The position numbers and the translations under genes were made by a program. The notes below the pieces were generated by a model. That model was not told where the DNA came from, made no database searches, and saw only the letters and a program-made list of their open reading frames with translations. Source: Cercis canadensis (taxonomy: Eukaryota; Streptophyta; Magnoliopsida; Fabales; Fabaceae). Taken from it: 64,000 nucleotides of DNA. Below are positions 31,860-45,349 of this stretch, piece by piece (the stretch's first letter is position 1; each line of letters starts with the position of its first letter). The stretch lies in the NCBI GenBank assembly GCA_003255065.1, contig QAOA01007401.1:428044-492043 (forward strand). Direction: 5' to 3'.

Positions 31860-34800
31860 ATAAGTAAATCAGTAAATTTGTCTCTGGCCAAAAAACCAAA
31901 GTTTGTCAATTTTTGGTAACAACAAACCTAGGATATTATTGATAAGAAATTAGAATTTCAGTTAGTTTTTTCCAACCGTTAGGTATTTTTATTTTAGTTT
32001 TTGCACATTAAGATTAAGTCTCTGCTTAATTAATCTTGATAAGAGTACACTCACCACATGGCTTGGTATATTCAATGGAGTTTTGGTTGATTGATTTCAA
32101 AAGTTCACATGTTAAGGACTAAATTGAAAAATTGCTCTAATTACATGAAAACAGAATGATAATTTATATATTCTTGTAAACTAGGGAAGGGGGTAGAAAC
32201 GGAATCAAATGCATTGGCAGAATTAGATGTCCATTGCCCTATAGATACAAAAGAAAATGCAGCGAAAGCGCGTCTACTATGATTCTTAAAACGGGAATTG
32301 TCTTAGTCCATGAAACATTATACACTTAGAATCCAATTATGCTCCACAACTATTTATAACGTTTTCTTTTGCGATTAAGCATGTTAGGCATAGTTAGCCA
32401 TCACCCAGTGCTTATTATTATCTCTTTTTACTTTTTCTTGCAATAAGAATAGGAAGATTCGTCTACTAGCTATATTTCAACAGCACATTCACTCAATCTA
32501 TTAAGATCGGAAAATTTATCACGTCCTGGGTTCACACATTTGCGTGCTGATTTTTAGGTTTATACCTTAATGCTAAAGCCTATTTGTTGTGTCAAACAGA
32601 ATAAACTACAATTCAAAGAAAAAGAAACACAGATGTAACATAATTCAACATTTATCCTTTTTCTTTTTGGCCATGGAAGCTGAATAGAACAGAAACAGAA
32701 AACAAATTACAAGGACATTGGAGGTGCGGGCTGTCAAGAAGCAATTCATCCCAAAAGCTTTAACTATTAGGTGAAAGTCCATAAATAGTTTTATATTTAA
32801 TATGCTCTGCACATGAAAATCCTTTAAACTTGAAGCGTGTACAAAACATAGACTCATTTATATCTTGTGTTAAAATTTTAATTTAATTGAAAAAATGGAA
32901 ATAGCAATAATCGATCTCCTAATCACTTGGTCAAAGAAACTCTGATATTATGTCAAGAATTGATTTAACTTAAAAGCTTAAACTATTCGATGACACAATC
33001 CATTATCAACTAAGATTTTCAAAAAGGAAAGAGATTACACATTGAATACAATCTCATGAGAAATGTTCCAACGCAAATCTACGTTCACGAGCAGCGAAAG
33101 AGATTACACAACCCTCAACCACCACACAGCTATGCTTTATATTAGGTCTGTGGGTGTATAGTCCAAACCGGGGAAGCTATGACTAGCTAAAGCTCAGTGA
33201 AAATCCAATTTCAGTAATTTTCTCAATCTAGGAAAAAAAATAAAAAAGAATCAAGAACAAATCTTTATACTCAAGTACATGCATGAAAATATAAATCTTC
33301 TCTCATATAGCAATGCATTGGATAATGAAAACACCCATGTATATATATATATGCTTATTTTAATTATCAGCACCCCATGTGAACTTACTGTATAAAATCC
33401 AAGCATGTTATTCCATCAATCTTTTGGAGACAAAAGGAGATCTATGTTGGCCAGTTGATAATGACGTAAATTGTTAGGAAAAGTGTGTTCTACCTAACTG
33501 ATTATAAATTGATACCCCAAAAGAGAAAGAAAGAAAAAGAAAGGGTCACCATTTCCAAGCTAATACAATGTATAGAATCGACAAGGCAATAGAGGTATCC
33601 TTTCTTTGAGCATATTTTCACTTTTGGTCAACATGTAGTATATATCTTTATTTTCTCTTTTGGGTTCTGAATGTGTAGCATAGTAGCTCAATTACGTAAT
33701 ACTCATCCATCATCAACCAAACTCTATCTTATAATTGCCAAACGGCTTGAGTGATACTTAGACTATTAGTAGATTTTGTATTTAAATTTAACGTCGTAAT
33801 TAAAAATACAAAAAAAAAAATATACTTTATAAATTATTTATTTCTTTTGCCCAAATATAATTTATTTATTTCCCCCAAAAAAATGTAAAATAAAAAAGGG
33901 CTATTATCCATGTCAATAAATCCGCATGATAAATTATCTAAAGAAGATTTATTTATAAAAGTTATGTGGAACTAAAAATCAAATTTTATAAAAATTATAA
34001 CTATAGTGATTATGTTTCTGTTTTTGTATGTTCTTCTATTTTTGTTGGTGCAGAGCACCTTTTATCTATTTTCTCTTGCTTTTGTTTCCACTATGAGAGT
34101 GTGTTGTTGGCTTGCATGCCATCTCTAGAGTTGCTTTTGTAACTCTTGACTTTATATTTAACGATAATTATCTATCTTTGTTAAAAAAAATGATATTGTA
34201 TAGTAACTCAGATTTATTATTATAAAAATGTTTTTAAAGGGGTTCCAGTTTTATGTATATATGCAGTAAAAATAAATAAAATTTAAATAATAATTGATAA
34301 TATGTTAATAAATTATAATTACAATTTTATATAAAAACCCAAAGCAATTGAGTGTACGTTTTCATTGAATTAAAACTAAGAAGTAAGACGGTAAATCAAT
34401 TGATCTCAATCTTCACTTAAATCAGATTTTTTATCCAGTTAATTTTGCTCTTTTTAATGTGAATTCTTTTAAATCTTTTCATTCTGCACTTAAAGAAAGT
34501 TAAACGATTCGCATTTCTTGTTCAACTAACTAATTGATTCTTAACACAACAAATATTCAATTAGCTATTAATATCAATACAGCTGATCATACTAAGACTC
34601 AAGTTTTTGGCCCAACCAACATTCTTTCATCTAATAATAATGTCTCTTTTTTTTTTTTAATACTTTTGCTTACAATTTTAAATTTGAACACAGAACTCAA
34701 AAACTTTACATCTAAATAATATTTGATATTTGATTGCAAACACATAATTAAGAGTTTGTCTTTAATTAGTTCACCTTGATGAGTTAAAATCTAATTTGGT

Positions 34801-35350
34801 AACAAAATGAATTGATGTTACCAAACTATAAGTCTATAACCTTTTGTTTCCCCTTTTCCTGGACATCTTAACTAAAAACTATTGAGCAATACATAGAAAG
34901 ATTGAAAAAATTATGTATTCAAGTGAAAAATCTTTCTTTAAACTGAAATTCATGCATTCAAGTGCAAGTGGATCAAATTTCAAAAGTGCTTATAATCTAA
35001 AAGGTAGTTATGTAATTATTCATTAGACATAATCACTTGATCCTCTTTTCGATTTAACTAAAACAAAACATATATATTCGTTTATTTTCAAAATCTATAA
35101 AAATTATTTTAAAAAGAAATTATAAAAAAAATTAAATAATATTTTTTAAAAAATAACTCAATTAGTTTTTTCTTTTTCCCTCTACAGGGAGTATAACAAA
35201 CCCATGAGATGATCCAAAGTAAAAGACCCAAGTAATTTTTCTTCACACAATATTGAATGATAAAATTAATTTGCAGACTTACTCACTTTTCTTTTGTCTT
35301 TTTTTCTATATCAAGAGAAGAAGTCTTCGAATCTCTATCTAAAATTCTAA
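31860..35350. other. Intergenic, unit A; includes 2.3 kb missing from unit B
   Basis: 31860-32555 and 34880-35350 match unit B. The piece between (about 32555-34882) is absent from unit B, where its flanks are joined at about 49310. I see no coding exon in it: it is AT-rich, with a short degenerate SINE-like piece near 33745-33820. The frame at 32645-32857 has no support beyond being open. Confidence 0.5.
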
Positions 35351-35728
35351 ATCAAGGCCCACTAGCCGACCACTTTGAGTAAGGTTCTACATACACTTTG
35401 TGATATATAGCTGGCTCCCTGCAAATGTATAGCAGAAAGGAAATTCTTGCAACCAGATATCCAAATTTAATAAAGACGAAAACGAAGTAAAGTAATAATA
35501 AACACACAAAAGTATAATGTGGTTCGGTTTCAATATTAAACCTACGTTTACGTATGACAAATGAAAAATTAATCATTAAAAACAGCAAGAGATTACAAGA
35601 GTAGTCTCACTCTCAACCAAATCTTAATTACACTAATAAAATTCTCTTACTTGCAACTAGTGTTCGAAACCAAACTAGTTATTATTGAGTTATCTTTTGC
35701 AACTAGTGTTGCCATCCATTCAACCTGC

Positions 35729-35908
35729 ATGGCACCTCCGGCAGAGCTTGTTAAGATTGGTTTGGAAGGCTCTGATCTGATAGACAAATTCTATGGTCAT
35801 CCCACAAGGTTCAGTGCAGGTAGTTTCTACTGCTACGAAGCAAGAGGAGCTTGTTACATGGTTGTGAGTTATCCTTACACTAACCACAAAATGGTTGGCT
35901 CATATTAA
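35729..35908 (+). CDS. Small protein family, plus-strand member, unit A (59 aa)
   Basis: Begins MAPPAELVKIGLEGSDLIDK, then FYGHPTRFSAGSFYCYEARG, and ends ACYMVVSYPYTNHKMVGSY. The N-terminal block matches the array family; MVVSYPYTNHKMVG is a diverged version of the VMIMNYPKGKPQNRWG region. In this copy the strongly conserved Phe of EGF is Ser, whereas unit B has Phe, which suggests relaxed constraint here. It is the opposite strand from the main array and lies upstream of the sucrose synthase pseudogene. The ATG at 35729 is at the family position; an upstream in-frame ATG at 35651 exists but adds sequence unlike any relative. Possibly no longer functional. Confidence 0.5.
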   Translation: MAPPAELVKIGLEGSDLIDKFYGHPTRFSAGSFYCYEARGACYMVVSYPYTNHKMVGSY

Positions 35909-35909
35909 A

Positions 35910-36800
35910 CAAAATTTAAACCTTTGCTGGGCTGGGCTTGGTATTATACAAAATGGTTAACTTGACCTTTATATAAAGGTCTTAATTTGCTTCTAATTTG
36001 CTTCTACTTGTAGTTTGTAATATTTACGCAACTGCTTTCCTATATATAGCTATCAATTAGCGAATGGAAGTTAATGATTCAGTATTGTAATGTCTCTTCT
36101 TTATAAGCATTAGATAGCACTCTCCCCTCATAGAGATTTGAAAATTTACATGAATGCATTAGCTTTTTCATCACAGACTTAGTCTATTCATCCTCATAAA
36201 CATCATGATATATATTTCAATAATTAGATACCAGTGCTCAATTATTGATATATCTCCTATTAGGAACAACATAAATAATATTGAATATGCAACATACTTC
36301 AAACTAATTTCAATTAAAATTTTGTTCTTGTTACATGATGACAACAAGAAGATTCGAACTTCTAATATCCTGCAAACTTATGGGATATAATTTCAATTAA
36401 GATGACTGAGTGAAATTTTTAAACAATTAAGTGTATATTCATATATGTTTTTATAGTAATAACAATAATTGCCATTAAAGCTGTCATGCAATGAAGATGT
36501 TAGTCTCTTCCAATATGCTTCTTATTATGGAAGGTCCATGTAAAAGTGTGACCTGGCTAGCTTTTCATTGAGTTCTGAAAAATTCCTCTGTTTTCAATTG
36601 ACATAGATGAAAATGGAAGGAATGGCGGAAGGAGATGAAAATGGGATTACTTATTCTTAAGTTTTCATCTGACGTTGGCTCCATTCTTCTCCATTCTCCA
36701 TTTTTATCTCTATAAGGTGCAGCCTAGAATAGATAATTGACAAACGTTACATGTGTTTCCCTTGATACTGTAGTTTTGAAACCTGTTGTTCTTGTTGTCA
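35910..36800. other. Intergenic, unit A; deletion scar at 36477
   Basis: Matches 50340-51068 and then jumps to 52350 of unit B at 36477-36479 (shared AAA). About 1.28 kb that in unit B carries the sucrose synthase promoter and exons 1-2 is missing here. A further stretch of about 130 bases (unit B 50640-50770) is also missing near 36167. Confidence 0.7.
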
Positions 36801-39800
36801 TAGGAAGCTATAGTTCTACCCCCCTTTGTGTCCATCGCTACTCGTCCAAGACCAGGTGTTTGGGAGTTTATTCGTGTTAATGTCTTTGAACTTAATGTGG
36901 ATCATCTGAGTGTTGCAGAATATCTTCGATTTAAAGAAGAACTTGTGGATGGAGTAAGGGTTATATCTGTGCTTTCACTCTTTCACAGTACTTTTTGAAT
37001 TTTATATTTATTACTCATTACCTGGTTGTTACCATCAACAAAGTATCCAATAAAGAAAATGACTTGCGTAGTATCCTATAATCTAAGTTTCCCTTCGTGC
37101 AGAAATGTGATTATAACTTGAATTTTGAGAATTTGTTCTAGGTGCAGTGACGATTATGTACTTGAACTTGATTTCGAGCCATTTAATGCAACATTCCCTC
37201 GTCCAACTCGATCCTCTTCCATTGGCAATGGAGTTCAATTCCTCAACCGTCATCTGTCCTCAATTATGTTCCGTAACAAAGAGAGTTTGGAGCCTCTGGT
37301 TGCATTTCTTCGCACACAAAAACATGATGGCCATGTAAGTTTGTCTTATATAGGATTTGCTTGATCAAATTACTATTCGAAGCCGTGATCATTACTTGCA
37401 GCAGTTTTGCGTATGGTTAATAAATCTTTAGTTTATCATTCTGATGTATTAGAATACTATTGTATTAATATTATCGAAGGATGAAGCTATATTATTCTGG
37501 GGCAAGCATCAATTATAGCGTACTTCTTTGATCAGATTCATCATTTATCATGACCCATGCATGATATTAGAACGTTACCGCGTAACTAAGTCGATTATGT
37601 TTTACATAGGGATCTAAAGTGACAATGATATACTGCCACCATTGTATTATGCAGGCAATGATGCTAAATGACCGGATTCATAACATATCCAAGTTCCAGG
37701 CTGCCTTGGCAAGGGCAGAGGAATTCCTTTCTATGTTCTCACCAAATACACCATATTCTGACTTTGAATATGAGTAAGCGACAATAATCTATTAAATTGA
37801 AGTCCTCCTAATTTACTGGATATTTTGGACATTCCATTTTTCTTCACTGTTTGGGTGTAGATTACAAGGAATGGGATTTGAGAGAGGTTGGGGAGATACA
37901 GCACAGAGGGTGTCGGAAATGGTGCATCTTCTATTAGACATCCTTCAGGCTCCTGATCCATCCACTCTAGAGACTTTTCTTGGAAGAATACCCATGGTGT
38001 TCAATGTCGTTATTGTATCTCACATAAATGAACTAATGCTTGAGACCTTTTCTCCATAGTTGGGCATAAGATAATTTTCCAAATATGCCTGGTTGGTTTC
38101 TTTATCATATTATTCCCTAACAATGTCCATTACTTTGTGTCAGCAAGACTAATGTTTGACAATATGAGAGCCACACAGCTTTCACTCTTCCAGGATTGTA
38201 CCGAGTTGTTCATGGCATTGATGTCTTTGATCCCAAATTTAATATAGTCTCTCCAGGAGCAGACATGGGCATATATTTTCCATACTCTGACAAACAAAAG
38301 AGACTTACTGCTCTACATGGTTCAATTGAAGAACTGTTATTTGGTGCTGAACAAAATGAAGAGCACATGTGAGTATCTTTCCATACAGATAATGTTTTCA
38401 AATTGAATTTGCTGCTCTACCATCATGAATTAGTTGGCCATCTTGGAGATTTATAATTTAAATTGAAAGCTATTACCTCTAATGAAGTAACTTCAACAAA
38501 TATTATCATGCTAACCGCTATTCTAAGACATATGATCATGTAGATAATGCACCAACATAGACTATTGCTAGGTCATAAGAAGCTTCCTTTGCAAAAGGAG
38601 ACAAAAATACAGTTAAACCTATAGCTCTATTCCACAAACTCTAAGTCAAGCCATCAAAGCCAAAATTTGCTGCAGTATCATGTAGTTTTAAATTGGACCT
38701 GTATACTCTCCTAATTTAATATGCCAATCATATTATAGTTACTAAGAAAGTGCACTAGTTCAAAGTTTCGTGTGGCAAATCCTTATTTGATTGAAATTGC
38801 ACTGGCTGAGCATATCAGTGTTTTTTTTTTCTTTGAAATGCATCAAATTGTTAATGAGTTTAAGCCAAAAGTATCTTTAGCCATTCATGTACTGTTCTCA
38901 TGGAAGTTATGGGAGATAAGAGAATCATTTAATCTCTTGTACTCATTTTGCTTATGGCAGTGGTATGTTGATTGATCCATCAAAGCCTATAATCTTTTCT
39001 ATGGCAAGACTTGATCGAGTGAAAAATTTAACGGGGCTTGTTGAATGCTTTGGTAAGAGCCCCAAACTGAGGGAACTTGTAAATCTTGTGGTGGTTGGTG
39101 GATACATTGATGTAAAGAACTCTAGGGACAGAGAGGAAATGGGGGAGATAGAAAAAATGCATGGCCTCATAAAAAAATATGAATTGCACAACCAGTTTCG
39201 TTGGATAAAAGCTCAAATGAATCGTGCTCGTAATGGAGAGCTCTACCATTACATTGCTGATGTGAAAGGTGCTTTTGTGCAGGTATACTGTGTAGAAGGT
39301 AGATAAAGATTTGTTCGAGTTATTATATGTTTAGTAAATAAGCATATTCAATCAAGTTCCTGTTCCTTCTTGCAGCCGGCTTTTTTTGAAGCATTTCGCC
39401 TAACAGTTGTGGAAGCTATGACATGTGGTCTTCCTACATTTGCCACTTGTCATGGTGACCCAGCTGAGATAATTGAGGATGGAGTTTTTGGATTCCATAT
39501 TGACCCACATCATCCTGATCTGGTTGCTCCACTTCTAATAAACATTTTTGAGAAATGCCAGAGTGATCCTGACTACTGGCACAAGATCTCTGATGCAGGG
39601 CTTCGACGCATCCATGAAAGGTCTGCTTTCATTAGCCACACTTTTTAAATGAAGAATTCTTCTCTACTTAGAAACTGACATTTTGGTTTTACTTCTATAG
39701 GTATACGTGGAAGATATACTCTGAGAGGCTACTGACTTTATCTGGCTTATATGGCTTCTGGAAGCATGTATCTAAGCTCGTGAGGAGAGAAACCAGGCGA

Positions 39801-39817
39801 TAGTTGGAGATGTTTTA

Positions 39818-40063
39818 TGTTGGAGATCCCAAAAATTATGAGATTAACAATCAAGGAGAAATCAAGGAGAATATTTGACTTTCTGTAAATACCTTATTTA
39901 ATAGGATAGTTGTCCTAAATCCCTTAGATTAAGCTATAATTATTTGTAATCCCCTAGATTAGACTATTACTGATTTTAAGGGAATGATTGACTGTATCAA
40001 ATCCCTATAAATGCATAGCTCCTTCACTCATGAAGGTAAGGAAGCTATTTCAAAAAAACTTCA
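39818..40063 (+). repeat. 5' LTR of the copia element
   Basis: 246 bp, starts TGTTGGAGAT and ends AAAAACTTCA. It contains a TATA-like CCCTATAAATGC near 40003-40014. It carries one 6-base stretch not present in the 3' LTR. Confidence 0.92.
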
Positions 40064-43000
40064 TGGTATCAAAGCAATGATCCATGACCATGGAAAATTC
40101 TAGAAAAATAATTTCTAGGGTTGAATCCTCCATGGCAATCCCTTCGGTGAGTGAGAGTTCCTCTCTTATCATCACCAATCACAAGTTAAATGGTAAAAAC
40201 TTCCTTCATTGGTCTCAATCTGTACTCATGGTGATTAAAGGCCGAGGAAAAATGGGTTATCTTACTGGAGAACTCAGCAAGCCCAAGATCGATGATCTCA
40301 CTTATGCAACTTGGGAACTCAACAATTCTATTGTGAATTCATGGTTCATCAACTCAATGGAGCCTCACATCAGTAGAACCTATCTTCTTTTCAAGACAGC
40401 AAAGGCCATTTGGGATGCTGTCAAGGAAAATTACTCAGACTTAGAGAATGTCTCCCAAGTTTTTGAGATAAAGACTAAACTCAAAGACACTCGACAAGAC
40501 AATCTTGACGTCACCAGCTACTATAATTCTCTGAAGGTATTGTGGCAGGAGTTTGATCTGTTTTATAAAGCAGATTGGGGGGACGTTGATGATCACATCG
40601 AGTTCAAGGCACACCTAGATAAGGAACACTTGTATGAGTTCCTAGCGGGTATGTATAGGGATTTGGATGAGGTACATGATAGAATCTTGGGGAGAAGACC
40701 TCTACCCTCTATTGGAGAAGCATTTGCTGAGCTTAGGCGTGAAGAAAATAGAAGAAGGGTGATGCTAGAAGACAACAAGGATCCTAAGACTAGCCTAATG
40801 GAGAGTTGTGCCCTTTACACCAAGGGTTATTCAAAGCCTAAATCTCGAATAGACAATGAAAACAAAAACAAAACAAAAAAAAACATAGAGAAAGACCTGT
40901 ATACAACCAGTGCAAAAAGACTGGACATACCTGAGACATTTGTTTCCAACTCCTCGGGGTTCCACCTGGTTGGAAGCCAAGGAACAAGAAAGAAGGGAAA
41001 GCTCATCAAGTTGTCCATGAAGAAACCAATGGAGAAGAAGTTACTAATGTTCAGTTAACAAAGTCTCAGTTGGAGGTCCTTCACCAGCTCCTTAGCCATT
41101 CCTCAAACCCTACGTGCACCCTAGCTCTTAAAGGTACTGCTTATTCTGTTTCTACCTCTGAACTTGAACAATCAGCTCCTTGGATATTTTATTCAGGAGC
41201 CTCAGACCATATGACAGATAACTCATCTTTATTTTCTTCTTACACTCCTTGCAAACATGATTTTTGGGTAAGAGTAACAAATAATACTTGATCACCCATT
41301 GCTGGCATTGAGACAATTAAATTGACTGATTATCTTGTTCTCAAATCTGTTCTCCAAACCTATCTTGTAATTTAATATCCATTAGCAAACAGACCCGGGA
41401 CACTAAATGTCATGTTAACTTCACTTCTAATTGTTGTGTTATACAAGAGCAGATCTCGGGGAAGATGATTGGTAGTGCTAGTATGTCTAATGGACTCTAT
41501 TTTGGAATAAACATGCCTCATTGAATAAACAAGCACTCACTATCAATGTTTCCAATGTTTCTAATTCTAGTGAAATTATGATGTGGCATCGTAGATTAGA
41601 AAACCTCAACTTGTATCTCAAAAGTTTGTTTCCAAACTTATTTATTAATGAGAATCCTAGTTCTTTTTCTTGTGAGGTTTGTCAATTAGCCAAACAGACC
41701 CAAGTGTCTTATGCTACAAAACCCTACAATGCTTCTCGCCCATTTGCCCTCATTCATAGTGATATTTGGGTAGCCTCTTGGGTGCTAGGTGGTTTATCAC
41801 CTTTATAGATGATCATACAAAGGTATGCTGAGTATATCTCCTAAAGGAAAAATCTGAAACCACTCAAACATTCAAAAATTTTCACTCTATGATCCAGAAT
41901 CAATTCCACACCAACATTCAAACCTTAAGGACTAATAGTGGCAGAGAGTATTTTAATTCTGTTTTAGGAGAATATCTTACATCTCATGGTATAATTCATG
42001 AGAGTTCTTGTGCCAATACTCCACAACAAAATGAGGTTTCCGAGAGAAAAAATCGTCATCTCCTAGAAGTAGCTAGGTCCCTCATGTTTACCATGAATGT
42101 ACCTCATTATCTATGGGGAGAGGTAGTTTTAACTGGAGCCTATCTTATAAATTGAATGTCATCCAAAGTCCATAACCTTCATACACCTCTCTTGGTGTTC
42201 CAAAAGAATTTTTCTCACTATAGTTTTTCATCCCTAACACCAAAAAATTTTGGGTGTAAGGCTTTTGTTCACTTTCATTTACCTAGACAATCTAAGCTTC
42301 ATCCTAGGGCACATAAGTGTATGTTTGTTGGGTACTCACCCACTCAAAAGGGATATGAATGCTATTCCCCCACTCTCAAACGACTATTTGTGTCCAAAGA
42401 TATCACCTTTTTTTAAAATGATCCTTACTTTCCTACCACTCAACTTCAAGGGGAGAATTTAGGTAAAGTTGTGTGTAGGAAAATAAATCTTGAACCTGAA
42501 CCTATAGTTCCTACTGAACCTGTACAAATAGAACTTGAATCTAGCCCACCATTTCTACCTATCCCATGCTTAAGTGTACTTACTGACCTAGGGCCTGAGG
42601 ATCCCATGACTCATCAAAACAGTCAAATAGAACCTGAACCTCTGAAAATGTCAGAGAATGAACTCCCAAAATTGCTTGTTTATTCAAGAAGGAATCATTC
42701 TTCAAAGGCAGACAAGTTAGACACACAGCAAGGTCAAGAATCTGAGCCAAGTATCTGCTCCAATAGCACTGAGAGCCTTACAAAGTCAGCTGAGACCCGT
42801 ATAGAGCCACAATAGAACCTTGAAGAATTCCCAATTGCCATTAGAAAAGGAGTAAAAGCATGTACAAAATATCTCATCTCTAAATCTGTGTCATTGGAAA
42901 AATTATCCCCTAGATTTCGTGTTTTTGCTACTCATCTCTCTAAAACAGAAATTCATAAAAATATAAATGAAGCCTTTTCCAAACTGGAATGGAAGAAAGT

Positions 43001-44493
43001 TGTTTTAGAATAGATGAATGCCCTTGAGAAAAATGGCACATGGGAGTTAAAGGACCTACCTACGGGAAAGAGAACAGTTTGCTTCAAATGGGTATTCACA
43101 ATTAAATACAAAAGTGATGAAAGCATAGACAGGTACAAAGCAAGGTTGGTTGCTAAGGGATTCACTCAGACCTATGGGATAGACTATCAATAAACGTTTG
43201 CACCTGTGGCCAAACTCAACACAATAAGAGTTCTATTGTCTCTGGCTGCAAATTTAGATTGGCCACTCCATCAACTAGACATGAAGAATGCTTTTCTCAA
43301 TGGAAAGCTAAATGAAGAAGTTTATATGGACATACCGCCTGGATTTGAGGGGCAGAAAGGAAAGGTATGTAGAGTAAAAATGGCTCTTTATGGGCTAAAA
43401 TAGTCTCCTATAGCATAGTTTGAAAGGCTGACCCAAGTGGTGAAGAAAATAGGGTATAATCAGGCCCAAACAGATCATACTATGTTTTTCAAACACTAAA
43501 TGGACGGAAAAATCACCATTCTCATTGTCTATATAGACAACATGGTTATAACCGAAAATGATTTAGGAGAAATTCAACTCCTAAAGAAACATCTCAGCAA
43601 AGAATTTGAGTTGAAAGACCTAGGACATCTAAAATATTTCCTAGGGATGGAGGTAGCTCGAAGTCACACCGGTATTTCCATATCATAGAAAAAATTCGTG
43701 TTGGATCTATTACAAGAAACTGGCATGTTGGGTTGTAAACCAGCTGATACACCAATGGAACCTAATAAAAAAGTAGGAGTTGAGGATGAAGGAATGGACG
43801 TAGACAAGGGAAGGTACCAACGCCTTGTTGATAAATTAATTTATCTTTCTCACACAAGGCCAGATATTGCGTTTCCTGTAAGTAGAATGAGTCAATTCAT
43901 GCACTCTCCTAAGGAATGGCACTTGGAGGTAGTCTACAAAATTTTGAGGTATCTGAAATGGTCTCCTGGAAAGGGTTTGTTTTTTAAAAAGGAAGGTCCA
44001 AGATGTGTTGAAATCTTCACTAATGCATATTAGGATGGTTCTATAATTGATAGGCGCTCAACCTCAGGGTACTGCACTTATATTTGGGGCAACCTTGTAA
44101 CTTGGAGAAGCAAGAAACAATTTGTGGTTGCTCGAAGTATTGCTAAGGCTGAATTCCAGGCCTTGGCTCATGGTGTATGCGAAGGCATTTGGCTAAAACA
44201 TATGTTAAGAGAGCTTCGAGTTCCTATATATATGCCTATAAAGCTTTATTGTGACAACAAAGCTGCTGTAAATATTGCTCATACTCTTGTCCATCATGAT
44301 AGAACTAAGCATGTGGAGATAGACATACACTTCATTAAAGAAAAGATTGACAATGGTACTATTAATCTGAGGTACTTGCCCACAGCGCTACAAGTCACAG
44401 ATGTACTTACAAAGAGTTTTCATAAGCTTCAATTTAATGTGCTGACAAGCAAGTTGGGCATAATTAATATCTATGTCTCAGCTTGAGGGGGAG

Positions 44494-44733
44494 TGTTGGA
44501 GATTCCAAAAATTATGGGATTAACAATCAAGAAGAAATCAAGGAGAATATTTGACTTTTTGTAAATACCTTATTTAATAGGATAGTTGTCCTAAATTCCT
44601 TAGATTAAGTTGTAATCATTTGTAATCCCCTAGATTAAATTATTACTGATTTTAAGGGATTGATTGATTGTATCAAATCCCTATAAATGCACAGTTCCTT
44701 CACCCATAAGGAAGCCATTTCAGAAAAACTTCA
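44494..44733 (+). repeat. 3' LTR of the copia element
   Basis: 240 bp, same ends as the 5' LTR. About 17 substitutions separate the two LTRs, and all but one are transitions. Confidence 0.92.
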
Positions 44734-44881
44734 TTTTACATTCTCAAGTTCCGGGATCTGGTAAGTTGCATTTGCCTCCCACCATCCCTTTTGTCCTGTT
44801 CGATTAACCTCTTTAGAATTCTTTAAAGTCCTTTTGTGGTTCTGTTTTCAGGTAAAGTCAATTCCGCTGGCAATCGATTAA

Positions 44882-45349
44882 GTGACATTGGACTTTCTTG
44901 TGGGAGCTTTCTACTTGCTACTGCTTTGTGCTTAGCTTGCTTATGGAATAAGAATGCTACTTAAGAGTTTTGACAGGTGTATGGATGAACTATGTTTATA
45001 AATTTACTTTTCATAGTAAAAACCATAGAATAATGTAACTCCTCGTTTGAAAGATGAAGCAGCATGTGATGTTTCTCTTCCCCGATCTGCTGCACTAGTT
45101 TAAATCAAACAAAAAGAAATTGTTTTTTATACCTTGTGGGGTTGGTAAGGAGATTATAAGAACCAAAGTTTATCAATCAACAGCATGAGCAACAGATTAA
45201 GCAAGGGTATTCAAATCCTTTACTTTTCTTTTTTCTTTCTATCCGGTTCCTTTTTGTTGGTCTGCCACCGCCACTTCATAGGCAGTAGCGCCTGGTGAAT
45301 GGCAGACAATAGCCAGAGAAAGAATCTGAAAGCGAAATGACTTCATTGT
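44882..45349 (+). other. 3' flank of the sucrose synthase pseudogene
   Basis: Matches 57898-58367 at about 98-99% identity; the 3' UTR of the former gene lies here. It ends at the junction with unit B near 45349 (gaaatgacttcattgt, then ggtcttccttc). Confidence 0.7.

Larger units (their letters stand above)
39818..44733 (+). mobile_element. Ty1/copia retrotransposon in sucrose synthase exon 14
   Basis: A full-length 4.9 kb element. LTRs lie at 39818-40063 and 44494-44733 (246 and 240 bp, TG...CA ends) and are flanked by the target duplication TTTTA (39813-39817, 44734-44738). A primer binding site TGGTATCAAAGC for initiator-Met tRNA is at 40064-40075 and a polypurine tract (gaggggga) is just before the 3' LTR. 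Parts in copia order on the plus strand: gag (about 40084-41058), protease (about 41070-41290), integrase (about 41520-42420), reverse transcriptase (about 42950-43690) and RNase H (about 43700-44490). The integrase-before-RT order identifies copia. The coding region is broken, with on the order of ten breaks. The LTRs differ at about 7% of sites, suggesting an insertion some millions of years old. Same orientation as the host gene. Confidence 0.93.
36804..44881 (+). pseudogene. Sucrose synthase pseudogene, SUS2/SUS3-like, unit A
   Basis: A decayed duplicate of the intact gene at 51774-57897. Remaining exons: exon 3 36804-36953, exon 4 37142-37334, exon 5 37655-37773, part of exon 6 from 37861 to about 38018, exon 11 38144-38368, exon 12 38961-39282, exon 13 39376-39620, exon 14 39701-39817 resuming at 44739-44760, and exon 15 44852-44881. 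Promoter and exons 1-2 are deleted, and a second deletion (junction 38018-38021, shared TCTC) removed the end of exon 6 through exon 10. Exon 3 lacks two bases at its donor, exon 14 has a stop (CGA TAG where unit B has CGA TAC), and exon 13 reads EAFRLTVVE instead of [10 protein letters not shown] copia element interrupts exon 14. No functional enzyme can be made. Confidence 0.92.
25255..45349 (+). repeat. Large tandem duplication, unit A
   Basis: About 20 kb whose segments match unit B in order: 25255-26500 with 45349-46728, the repeat-protein gene with 46736-47962, 31345-32555 with 47964-49310, 34880-36480 with 49310-51068 and 36480-45349 (minus the copia element) with 52350-58367. At 45349 the 3' flank of the sucrose synthase copy runs straight into the left edge of unit B, a head-to-tail junction. 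Unit A also contains an extra block (28651-30650) whose reality is uncertain because of the n at 28650. Confidence 0.8.

Noticed and set aside
37147-37338. Open frames overlapping sucrose synthase exons in other frames (also 37731-37961, 53605-53835, 56889-57128)
   Set aside because: They are frame shadows of conserved exons; exon phases and family similarity fix the true frame.
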